From JADJNY01 sp046349615 (lineage in GTDB: Bacteria > Planctomycetota > UBA1135 > GCA-002686595): a DNA stretch of 32,469 nt. Of this stretch, positions 1-7,254 are shown piece after piece. Position numbers and translations under genes: made by a program. The notes under the pieces are model-generated. The model did not search any database. It was not told the DNA's origin and saw only the letters and a list, made by a program, of their open reading frames with translations. The number at the start of each line of letters is the position of its first letter. The first letter of the stretch is position 1. The DNA lies in the NCBI GenBank assembly GCA_046349615.1, contig JAXMBZ010000021.1, positions 1 through 32,469 of the forward strand, given 5' to 3'.

Positions 1-84
1 GAGGCGCGCGGGCGGAAGCTCTGAGCGGAAGGAGCGCCGCGCGATGGCGGCCCGGGTCCTCGTGCGCGCGACGACCACTCCGCT

Positions 85-765
85 CTACGGACTCGCTCCG
101 CCCCGCGGCACCTCGCGCAGCGAAATCGGCCCATGGCGCCTCCACCCGACCGTGAGGAGCCAGGTGCGCGCCCGCGCGAGCCACGTCGCTCCGCCGCGCG
201 GCCCGCGGACCTCCCTCCAGCCGTCGAACAGCGCGGACGAGCTGTACGGATCGAGCACCTCGGTCACGACGACCCCGTGCCGCCGCGCGTTGCCGAGCAC
301 GTACGCGAGCACGTTGCGCACGTCGCGCGGTGCGCGCAGCTCGCGCGCGTGGTACCGATCGGCGAACAGCACGCCGACGCGCCGCCAGAACCGATTGAGC
401 GCGCGCACGATGCGCGCCGTGACGCCCTGGAGCCCGCGAGCGAGCGCGCGCTCGTCCTCCGCTTCGCACACGAGGTGCAGGTGGTTCGAGAGCGCTCCGT
501 AGTGCACGAGGCGGAACCCGTGGCGGTCGGAGCCCGCGCGCAGCGCCTCGCGCAAGACCGCGTGCGCCGCGCGCGAGCGCAGCGTCGGCAAGCCGTCGAC
601 GAGCCGCAACGTGACGTGCAACGGATGCCGCCCCGAGAGCTTCGGCCGCGCACGATGCGGCACGCATGCGCGCGGAGCGACGCGCTTGCGCCCCGCTCCA
701 CGGCGTGCGCCGCCGTGCCGCGGGAAGTCGAGATCGTTCTGTCGGGCTCGCGAAGTCTTGCGCAT
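85..765 (-). CDS. REP-associated tyrosine transposase (RAYT, Y1/IS200-like)
   Basis: This is a 226-residue single-strand DNA transposase of the Y1/HUH superfamily, in the RAYT branch. RAYTs cut and join DNA at short palindromic (REP) repeats and are usually chromosomal single-copy genes rather than IS elements. The N-terminus has the basic Gly-rich GARRGAGRK stretch (residues 19-27). The metal-binding HUH motif is in SNHLHLV (H95 and H97), and the candidate catalytic tyrosine is Y155 in NVLAYVLGN, after FADRYHARE. Length fits the family. The ATG at 765 is chosen because the N-terminal motif follows directly; no Shine-Dalgarno is visible. No IS-type ends or target duplication were seen. The gene looks intact, and there is no accessory gene beside it. 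Family assignment is firm; whether it is active is unknown. Confidence 0.9.
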   Translation of the reverse strand: MRKTSRARQNDLDFPRHGGARRGAGRKRVAPRACVPHRARPKLSGRHPLHVTLRLVDGLPTLRSRAAHAVLREALRAGSDRHGFRLVHYGALSNHLHLVCEAEDERALARGLQGVTARIVRALNRFWRRVGVLFADRYHARELRAPRDVRNVLAYVLGNARRHGVVVTEVLDPYSSSALFDGWREVRGPRGGATWLARARTWLLTVGWRRHGPISLREVPRGGASP

Positions 766-812
766 GGTGTGCAGGAGGAAGACGCTCGCTCGCGCGAACG
801 GGCATCGAAAAT

Positions 813-818
813 CTAATA
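813..818 (-). promoter_or_regulatory. possible -10 element upstream of the RAYT gene
   Basis: A short AT-rich island (about 805-822) stands out in very GC-rich DNA and reads TATTAG on the minus strand, 4 of 6 matches to TATAAT, about 48 nt upstream of the RAYT start. No convincing -35 hexamer lies 16-18 nt further up. A 6-bp inverted repeat (GCGAGC/GCTCGC, 828-846) sits just upstream. The promoter role is a guess from base composition and position. Confidence 0.2.
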
Positions 819-868
819 GAAACGTGCGCGAGCTCTAGACGCTCGCTTCGTCGGCGCGCAGGTCGCGA

Positions 869-892
869 ACTTGAAAGGGCGGACCTCGACGC
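869..892. repeat. 24-nt direct repeat, copy A
   Basis: The first of two near-identical copies. The first 15 nt (acttgaaagggcgga) match copy B at 1091-1114 exactly, and the whole 24 nt differ at only two positions. The copies are 222 nt apart, a multiple of three, so a minus-strand frame reads VEVRPFKF here and VELRPFKC in copy B. No long intact gene supports that frame, so this could be a remnant of a repeated coding unit or a non-coding repeat. It lies in the gene-poor stretch next to the RAYT gene. Confidence 0.55.
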
Positions 893-1090
893 CACGATCG
901 CCGTCGCGAGCGGCCGACTCACGGCACCGCGTCACCTCGCACGACGATGGCGCGCGCAGTCGAGGACTCCGTGTCGAGCCGATGTGCGCTGTGCTCCGCA
1001 TCGACGACCACGCATGCTCGCGGACGCGTGGGCTCCGTGCAGGCCGAAGCGCTCGTCCTCCCGGCGCGGATGCGGGGCAGGCCGTCCCGC

Positions 1091-1114
1091 ACTTGAAAGG
1101 GCGGAGCTCCACGC
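1091..1114. repeat. 24-nt direct repeat, copy B
   Basis: The second copy of the repeat at 869-892, with 22 of 24 identical bases. The rest of the 766-1314 stretch between the RAYT gene and the gene at 1315-2238 contains no coding region I can support: no frame has both a plausible start and a recognisable product. The repeats are not palindromic, so they do not look like classic REP elements. Confidence 0.55.
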
Positions 1115-1314
1115 GTCGCTCGTCCCCACGGTCGACGAGTGCTTCGCGCGGCATCGCCGTCCCTGTGACGGAGGCTCGCGACGTTTCCACGGCGCGTCCT
1201 CGTGTCGATGCGATCGCGCTGGCAGCGCTCTCCGACGAGCGGGCGCACGGTCGGGCGCGATCCACCGGGACGGCGATGCGCGGTGGGAGCGACGACACGT
1301 GCGGATCGTCGCGC

Positions 1315-2238
1315 TCACCACGGCGAGCGCGCTCGGCTCGACGCGTGCCAACCCGGAGCGGGCGTCGCGTGGCGCTCGGCTCCCAGGCACCGGACGGCTG
1401 CGTGCGCACGCTCGGGCGCGACCGACGTGACCTCGGCACGTTCGAACGCGCTGTGATCCTCGACGAGCTCGAGCTGCATGCCGACCCAGAGCCCCGCGCG
1501 CGCGCCGACGTCGAGCGTGAGATCGAACGTGCACTGCCAGCGCCCGTGCGCGTCGATGTCCTCGATGCGCGTCGAGGCGAGCACGAGTCCGACGACGGGA
1601 TCGTTCAGGAGGCGCGTCGCGAGTTCGGCGGGCAGTTCAGGATGTCCGACGAGCGGGGAACACGAACCGTCCTCGGTGTGCCACGCCCATCCTCCGCGCT
1701 CGCGGAAGATACCCAGGTTGATGTCGTTCACGAACCGGTCGAGTTCGTCGAGACCGAGAAGGTACTGCCGCTCGCCCCACGGCACGAGCACGAGGCGGCA
1801 CGCGAGCCGCTCCCACGGCTCGCTGCGTGGGGCGAAGCGCGGGACGAGCTCGAGCTCTTCGCCCTGCCAGCGCGCCGTGCCGAGGTCGAGCATCCAGTCG
1901 CCGCAGCAACCGCTGTCGTAGGCGACGAACCCGAGCCGCGGGGAGACGAGGAGCCCCTGTCGGCCGTACGAGTGCTCGAAGCGCGAGAATCGCAGGCAGT
2001 CCCGGTCGCCGGGAGGCGTCACGGCCTCGAGTTCGCGCAGCGCATTGCCGCGCGCCTCGTACTCCGACAGGACCTCGGGAGCGATGCGCTCGAGATCGCC
2101 TGCGGAGCACAGGCCCGTCTGCGTCGCGAGTGGGACGAGACCCAACGCCGCGAGATGGAGCGCCACGAGCCGCGGCGCTCCGACCGCCTCACCGAGGACG
2201 CCGCCGGCACTTCCGCGCCACCGTCGAGCACGCCTCAT
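1315..2238 (-). CDS. Conserved-type secreted or membrane-anchored protein of unknown function (WGERxYL motif)
   Basis: A 307-residue protein whose function I cannot name. The ATG at 2238 is preceded by a strong ribosome-binding site, AAGGAGG, 5 nt upstream, which excludes the longer upstream frame. The N-terminus is Arg-rich and followed by a hydrophobic segment (about residues 22-40), so export or membrane anchoring is likely. The middle holds a Cys pair in DSGCCGDW (111-112) and then VPWGERQYL (residues 152-160) followed by a Phe/Asn-rich stretch. I recognise this WGxRxYL pattern from uncharacterised conserved bacterial proteins. The C-terminal part has a beta-rich look with GARAGLWVGMQL (245-256) and EVTSV. 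It is transcribed divergently from the lipoprotein gene at 2354, with a 115-nt gap. Being a real gene is well supported by the start signal and composition; the role is unknown. Confidence 0.75.
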   Translation of the reverse strand: MRRARRWRGSAGGVLGEAVGAPRLVALHLAALGLVPLATQTGLCSAGDLERIAPEVLSEYEARGNALRELEAVTPPGDRDCLRFSRFEHSYGRQGLLVSPRLGFVAYDSGCCGDWMLDLGTARWQGEELELVPRFAPRSEPWERLACRLVLVPWGERQYLLGLDELDRFVNDINLGIFRERGGWAWHTEDGSCSPLVGHPELPAELATRLLNDPVVGLVLASTRIEDIDAHGRWQCTFDLTLDVGARAGLWVGMQLELVEDHSAFERAEVTSVAPERAHAAVRCLGAERHATPAPGWHASSRARSPW

Positions 2239-2241
2239 CGC

Positions 2242-2248
2242 ATCCTCC
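2242..2248 (-). promoter_or_regulatory. Ribosome-binding site that fixes the start of the 307-residue protein
   Basis: An exact AAGGAGG on the minus strand, ending about 5 nt before the ATG at 2238. It is one of the best Shine-Dalgarno matches in the window and is the reason for rejecting the 94-codon upstream extension, which would overlap the divergent gene. Confidence 0.7.
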
Positions 2249-2353
2249 TTCCGGGCTCTCGGCCCGCACGGGTCTACCCGCGGGACGACCGCTCGGTAAC
2301 GCGAGTCCTCGTGCTTGTTCCCCTCGGAAGCATGCGTTCCAATCGCCGGGGTC

Positions 2354-3892
2354 ATGCAGGCGGGAGGCACAACTTCGCACCGGCACCAGGGCGTCGTGCC
2401 CTCGGGCGCGAGGCCGGTCCGGCGGCGGAGCTCCGCCTTCGCGCTCACGGTGCTTCTCGCGAGCGCCTGCGGCTGTTCGAAGCCCGACGCGCCGCTCGTG
2501 ATCTGGATCGAGGTCGACACGCTGCGCGCCGACGCGCTCGGGTGCTACGGCAACACGACGGTGGGGGAGAACGGTGCGACGGCTTCTCCGAACCTCGACG
2601 CGCTCGCGCGCGACTCCGTGCGCTTCGAGCACGCGTACTCCGCCGCGCCGTGGACGATCCCGAGCATCGTCACGCAGCTCTCCGGCCTGTGGCCGTGGGA
2701 GCACGGCGAGACGCGCCTCCTCGAGACGGTCGGAGAAGCGCACACCGAGCTCGTTCCGCTGCTCCGCTCGAAGAAGGTGCGCACCGCCGGCGTGATGACG
2801 AACTTCGTCGCGACGTCGAAGCAGGGCTTCGAGCGCGGCTTCGAGCGCTGGGACGACTCGTTCGCGAAGGGCCACGAGGGCTCGTACGGCGCACAGGCGC
2901 TCGATCGCCTGCTCGCGTTCGGCGACGAGGTGCTCACCGACGCGCCGAACGGCGCGCTGCTCTTCGGCTGGCTCTTCGAACCGCACTACCGCTACGAAGC
3001 GCACGCGGGGCTGCGCTTCGGTCCGGGCTTCGGCGCCGCGGCCTCGACGGCGTACTCGGGGCGCTTGAAGGGCGACGAGGACCTCAACGTGCTCCTGCGC
3101 GAGCGCGCGACGCTGACCGACGCGGACCGCGCGTTCCTGCGCGGCAACTATCAGAGCGAGGTCGCGGAGGTCGATCGCGCGGTGGGGCGCTTCCTCGACG
3201 GGCTGCGCGCGCGCGGGCTCTACGACCGCGCGTGGATCGTGTTCACCGCGGACCACGGCGAGGAAGTGCTCGACCGCGGCTGGATCGGCCACTCCGTGAC
3301 GCTGAACGACGAGCTCGTGCGCGTGCCGTTGCTCGTCAAACCGCCGCGCGCCGTCGACGCGAAGCGGCGCGGGAAGGCGTGCGACGAGTACGTCTCGCTG
3401 ATCGACCTCCCCGCGACGCTCTTCGCGCTCGCGACGGGCGGCGAGCCCGACCGCGCGAAGCAGGAGCTCGGCCACAGCCGCTCGCTCGTCCCGACGATCG
3501 TCGACGGCGCGGGCGCGCCGCGGCGTTGGCTCTACCTGCACACGGACTTCCGGCCCGTCGTGCAGGACGATCTCTCGGCGGCGAAGAGCGCGGACCAGTG
3601 GGGCGTGATCGACGCGCTGCGACGCGTCAAGTGGACCGTCGATCGCAAGGGCGTCGAGCCCGTCGCCGTGCTGCGCGACCTCGCGCGCGACCCGCGCGAG
3701 GAGCACGACGTGTCGCGCGACGTCGCGTGGGCGAAGGACCTCGCGCCGTTGCAGCGCCTGCGCGCGCTCGTGCCGACGCCGCTCGGGAACGACGCGCCGG
3801 CCCCGATGCGCCTGCCCGAAGAGCCCTGGTTCGCGGGCAAGGGCGCGAGCGCGGGGCTCGGGCCCGGATTCGACGGAGGCGGAGCGCGATGA
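2354..3892 (+). CDS. Sulfatase-fold (alkaline phosphatase superfamily) probable lipoprotein with Thr nucleophile
   Basis: A 512-residue extracytoplasmic hydrolase or transferase. Residues 23-41 form a signal peptide (RRR, hydrophobic core, then ASAC or ACGC), so it is probably a lipoprotein. The alkaline-phosphatase/sulfatase core is clear: WIEVDTLRAD (D55 and D60, metal), the nucleophile segment around T101 (WTIPS), and the second metal site TADHGEE (D300, H301) followed by GHS (H313). At the position of the formylglycine Cys/Ser there is T101, and the Arg of CxPSR is replaced by Ile, so it should not be matured as a sulfatase. Thr nucleophiles are known in EptA- and LtaS-type phosphotransferases. 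ATG 2354 is chosen because it leaves a normal signal peptide; a GTG about 40 nt downstream is an alternative. It leads a + strand group with the genes at 3945 and 5689. The substrate is unknown. Confidence 0.85.
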   Translation: MQAGGTTSHRHQGVVPSGARPVRRRSSAFALTVLLASACGCSKPDAPLVIWIEVDTLRADALGCYGNTTVGENGATASPNLDALARDSVRFEHAYSAAPWTIPSIVTQLSGLWPWEHGETRLLETVGEAHTELVPLLRSKKVRTAGVMTNFVATSKQGFERGFERWDDSFAKGHEGSYGAQALDRLLAFGDEVLTDAPNGALLFGWLFEPHYRYEAHAGLRFGPGFGAAASTAYSGRLKGDEDLNVLLRERATLTDADRAFLRGNYQSEVAEVDRAVGRFLDGLRARGLYDRAWIVFTADHGEEVLDRGWIGHSVTLNDELVRVPLLVKPPRAVDAKRRGKACDEYVSLIDLPATLFALATGGEPDRAKQELGHSRSLVPTIVDGAGAPRRWLYLHTDFRPVVQDDLSAAKSADQWGVIDALRRVKWTVDRKGVEPVAVLRDLARDPREEHDVSRDVAWAKDLAPLQRLRALVPTPLGNDAPAPMRLPEEPWFAGKGASAGLGPGFDGGGAR

Positions 3893-3944
3893 GCTCCGGT
3901 CGTCGAAGGTCGAGCCGCGGGCTCGCGCGCACGGGAGCGCACGC

Positions 3945-5681
3945 GTGAGCGCGACCGCGACGTCGGGCTCGGCCTCCGCGAGCGCGCGGCGCGAACGCGC
4001 CTGGCCGTGGATCGAGGGCGGCGTGCTCGCGCTCGTCGTGCTCGCGCTGCTCGTGCTCGGCGGCGAAGCGGTGCGCGCGTCGTACCACGGCTACCTGCAC
4101 GTGACGCTCGGCGAAGCGGTGCTTCGCGACGGACTGAGGCCCGAGAACCCGTACCACGCGGGCGCGCCGCTGCGGTACTACACGCTCTATCCCGCGCTCG
4201 GTGCGCTGCTCGGGCGCTGCGGCCTCGGTCCCCTGTGGGGCTTCGCCGCGCTCAACGTGTTCGCGGCGCTGCTGCTCGGGCCCGCGCTCGACGCGCTCGG
4301 GCAGGCGTGCAGGCTCTCGTTCGTCGCGCGGCGCGCGGCGTTCCTCGCCGCGACGTTCGGGTTCAACGCGCTCGGTTGGACGGGCTTCCTCGTCGTCGAC
4401 GCGACGCGCTTCGGATCGGCGCCGGTGTACGCGCTCCAGCCGCTGTGCTTCGGCGGGCATCCGTTCGGCTGGGACGCGCGGCTGCACGCGTTCCTGCCGA
4501 AGTTCCTGAACGTGTCCTCGTTCGCGCTCGCGCTGCCGTTCGCGCTGTGGGCGCTCTCGGCGGGCTTCGAGGAGCGCTCGCGCGGACGCATCGTGCTCGC
4601 GGGACTCATGCTCGGCCTCGCGACCGCGCTCAACCCGCTCGCGGGCGGCGTCGCGGCGGTCGCGCTCGCGGTTTCGGTCGCGCCGGACTTCGTGCGCGGC
4701 GCGGCGGGCGTGCGCGGCGCGTGGAGCCTCGCCGCCGTCGGCGCAGCGCTCGTCAGCGTGCCGTTCCTGCTGCCCGCGCTCGCGCCCGCGCCGCGCGGAC
4801 CATCGCTCACCGGCAATCCGAACCTCGGGGGCACGCCGATCGCGAACCTGCTCGGACCGATCGCGCTGCTCTTTCCGATCGCCCTCGTCGGTTTCGCGCG
4901 GCTCGCGCGCGCCGCGCGGTGGCGTGTCGCGTTCGCGGCCTGCGTGTGCGCGGTGCTCGTGCTCGTCGGCGAGATGCCGCAGGGGAACGAGTACAAGATG
5001 GAGCGGATGCTCGCGCTCGTGCTCGCGTTGCCCGCGGGCGAAGCGCTCGGAACGTGGTGGGCCGCCGGCGGTTTCGGGAAGCGCAAGGCGCTCGCGGCGC
5101 TCGTCGTCGCGCTGCCGACGACCGCGCTCGCCGCGTGGGCCTACGTCGCGTACGGCGCGCACGGTGCGGAGCTCCCGCTCGTCGTCGACGCGCGCGGCCG
5201 GCTCGCGCCGGCGAAGGAAGTGCCGAGCGTGCCCGCCGCGCTCCTCGCGCTGACGGCGCGCTCCGACGCGCGCGCCGTGATCGTGACGCGCCTCGACGAG
5301 GACGGCACGCGCGCCGGGACGGGGCTCGTGCAGGGGAACGCGCTCGCGCCCGCGCTCGACCGGCCGCTGTTCGTCGACCTCCCGCAGATCCACAACGAGG
5401 GACAAGCCGACCTCGGACGCCGCCTCGACCTCGTCGCGGCGCTCTACCAGGGCGAGGCGTTCGTGGCGGCCGACGACCGGGTGCGCACGTCCGCCGCCGC
5501 GCTCGCGGAGCTGCGTGCCGTGCTGCCCGATCGGCCGATCCTGGCGCTGACGCACGAGGGCCGCGATGCGGGGCTCGAGCGCGCGCTCGACGCGCTCGGA
5601 GCCCGGCGCCTCGGCACCGAGCGCGGGTTCTCGCTGCGCGAGCTCCCGCCGCTCGCGACCGCGGCGCGCGAGGAGCGTTGA
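3945..5681 (+). CDS. Multi-pass membrane protein, GT-C glycosyltransferase-like
   Basis: A 578-residue integral membrane protein with roughly ten hydrophobic segments between residues 20 and 410, then a soluble C-terminal region of about 165 residues. The first extracytoplasmic loop contains NPYHAGAPLRYY, resembling the aG-plxYY loop of GT-C-type membrane glycosyltransferases that use polyprenyl-phosphate sugars. The tail motif RPLFVD...IHNEG...RRLDLVAALY resembles the C-terminal part of some of those proteins. No sequence-specific catalytic residue can be assigned, so transferase activity is inferred. The start is GTG at 3945, preceded by GGGAG 7 nt upstream; the ATG overlapping the previous stop at 3889 is in another frame and closes after 19 codons. 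It lies 52 nt after the lipoprotein gene and 7 nt before the next, so co-transcription is likely. Confidence 0.75.
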   Translation: MSATATSGSASASARRERAWPWIEGGVLALVVLALLVLGGEAVRASYHGYLHVTLGEAVLRDGLRPENPYHAGAPLRYYTLYPALGALLGRCGLGPLWGFAALNVFAALLLGPALDALGQACRLSFVARRAAFLAATFGFNALGWTGFLVVDATRFGSAPVYALQPLCFGGHPFGWDARLHAFLPKFLNVSSFALALPFALWALSAGFEERSRGRIVLAGLMLGLATALNPLAGGVAAVALAVSVAPDFVRGAAGVRGAWSLAAVGAALVSVPFLLPALAPAPRGPSLTGNPNLGGTPIANLLGPIALLFPIALVGFARLARAARWRVAFAACVCAVLVLVGEMPQGNEYKMERMLALVLALPAGEALGTWWAAGGFGKRKALAALVVALPTTALAAWAYVAYGAHGAELPLVVDARGRLAPAKEVPSVPAALLALTARSDARAVIVTRLDEDGTRAGTGLVQGNALAPALDRPLFVDLPQIHNEGQADLGRRLDLVAALYQGEAFVAADDRVRTSAAALAELRAVLPDRPILALTHEGRDAGLERALDALGARRLGTERGFSLRELPPLATAAREER

Positions 5682-5688
5682 GCGTACG

Positions 5689-7170
5689 ATGACCCGCGTG
5701 TCGCGCTCCGTCGTCCGCGTCCTCTCCGTCTCGAGCGCCGTCGCGCTCGCGTGCGCGGCGCTCTTCGCAGGCGCGTGCACGCGCGCGAGCGAAGCTCCGC
5801 GACCGCGCCACCTGATCCTCGTCACGGTCGACACGCTGCGCGCGGATCACCTGTCCGCCTACGGCTCCGCGCGCGGCACGAGCGACGCGGCGGGCGCGGC
5901 GGAGCGCGGCTCCACGCCGGGGTTCACGCTCGACGAGCTCGCGATGCAGGGCACGCGCTTCACGCAGGCGTACACCGCGCGCGGCGAGACGTTCCCGTCG
6001 CTCTGCGCGCTCTTCAGCGGCAAGCCGCCGCCCGAGACGGGCGTCCTCGGCAACCGGGAGACGCTCCCCGCGTCCGCGGCGACGCTCGCCGAGCGACTGC
6101 GCGACGCGGGCTTCGCGACGGCCGCGTTCACGACGAACAAGCTGCTCGTGCCGGGCTCGGGCATCGAGCAGGGCTTCTCGGCGTTCGAATCGGACTTCTC
6201 CGACGACCGCGACGAGCGCGTGCTCGCCCGGGCGCGCGCGTGGCTCGCCGCGCAGCCGCTGGAGTCGCGCGCGTTCGTGTGGGTGCACCTGATGGGGCCG
6301 CACCTGCCGTACGAGCCGCGCCCGTCGAACGGCGTCGACTTCGCGCGCCTCTTCGCGGATCCGAAGTACGCGGGCCCCGCGAACGGCTCGCGCGAGTTCG
6401 TCGACGCGGCGTACACGCAGCAGCGCCCGCTCACCGACGCCGATCGCGCGCGGCTCGTCGATCTGTACGACGGCGAGATCGCCCGCGTCGACCAGCTCGT
6501 GAGCCGCTTCGCCGTGGACCTCGCCCGGCCGCGCGCGGACGGCGCGAACACGCTCGACGAGAGTCTGTTCGTCTTCTGCGCGGACCACGGCGAGGAGCTC
6601 GGCGAGCGCAGCGGCTACTTCGGGCACTCGAAGTCGATCTCGTCCGCGGTGCTGCACGTGCCGCTGTTCCTGCGCTTCCCGCGCGGCGTGAAGGCGGGCG
6701 CAGCGCGCGACGAGGTCGTGCTCCTCGAGGACGTGAAGCCGACCGTGCTCGCGCTCTTCGGGCTCGATGCGGAACGCGGCGCGCACGGACTCGCGCTCGA
6801 TGCGCTCGCGCGCGGCGAACGCGACGCGCGCTTCGACGGACGCGTCGCGGTCGGGCTGTGGCGCTTCTCGATCTTCACCGTCGCGGATGCGGGGCACCGC
6901 CTCGTCTTCAACCCGGAGAAGCGCGAGCCCGAGGAGATCCCGCCCGGTCCGTACCCGATCCCGGAGCAGGCGCTCTACGACCGGAAGGCCGACCCCCGCG
7001 AGCTCGTCGACGTCTCGAGTCGCGACGTCGAGCGCGTGAAGGCGCTGCAGGCCGCGCTGCGCGCCTGGATGCGCGGGCTCACGCCGAGCACCGACGCGCA
7101 GAGCCCGCTCTCGCCCGAGCGCATCCGGGCGCTCTCCGAGCAGGGTTACGCGGGCGGCGACGAGAAGTGA
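5689..7170 (+). CDS. Sulfatase-fold probable lipoprotein with Thr nucleophile
   Basis: A 493-residue exported enzyme of the alkaline phosphatase/sulfatase superfamily. The N-terminus is a signal peptide ending in FAGAC (C30), a relaxed lipobox. Core motifs are LVTVDTLRADH (D48 and D53), a nucleophile segment GETFPSL with T101 where sulfatases have the formylglycine Cys/Ser, HLMGPHLPYEP in the middle, CADHGEE (D299, H300) and GYFGHS (H313). The Arg of the CxPSR signature is Leu. This argues against a sulfatase and for phosphate-ester or phosphotransfer chemistry. The C-terminus has the ending RALSEQGYAGG, a motif also found at the ends of the proteins at 7255 and 11172. ATG 5689 follows the previous stop by 7 nt; a weak AGGAG lies 13 nt upstream. 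It is the third gene of the 2354-7170 group. Confidence 0.85.
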   Translation: MTRVSRSVVRVLSVSSAVALACAALFAGACTRASEAPRPRHLILVTVDTLRADHLSAYGSARGTSDAAGAAERGSTPGFTLDELAMQGTRFTQAYTARGETFPSLCALFSGKPPPETGVLGNRETLPASAATLAERLRDAGFATAAFTTNKLLVPGSGIEQGFSAFESDFSDDRDERVLARARAWLAAQPLESRAFVWVHLMGPHLPYEPRPSNGVDFARLFADPKYAGPANGSREFVDAAYTQQRPLTDADRARLVDLYDGEIARVDQLVSRFAVDLARPRADGANTLDESLFVFCADHGEELGERSGYFGHSKSISSAVLHVPLFLRFPRGVKAGAARDEVVLLEDVKPTVLALFGLDAERGAHGLALDALARGERDARFDGRVAVGLWRFSIFTVADAGHRLVFNPEKREPEEIPPGPYPIPEQALYDRKADPRELVDVSSRDVERVKALQAALRAWMRGLTPSTDAQSPLSPERIRALSEQGYAGGDEK

Positions 7171-7227
7171 TCCGGCCGAGGCGGCGCGTCCCGCGGCGAG
7201 CGGAGACGTGCGGTGTCGCCGGGTGAA

Positions 7228-7251
7228 GGCGCCCGTCGCAGGGACGGCGCC
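7228..7251. terminator. Hairpin between converging genes, possible terminator
   Basis: An inverted repeat, GGCGCC(C)GTC pairing with GACGGCGCC with one bulged base and a 5-nt loop, lies in the 84-nt gap between the converging genes ending at 7170 and 7255. There is no T-run on either side, so intrinsic termination is uncertain. Position and stem strength are the only support. Confidence 0.4.
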
Positions 7252-7254
7252 GCG

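Noticed and set aside
85..765. A complete IS200/IS605 insertion sequence
   Set aside because: No TnpB/accessory gene, no subterminal hairpins at both ends and no target duplication could be seen; the protein is of the RAYT type.
871..3948. A 1025-codon plus-strand open frame through the repeat region and the first lipoprotein gene
   Set aside because: It crosses the well-supported gene at 1315-2238 in antisense and the 2354 gene in another frame; the translation is low-complexity Arg/Ala without any motif.
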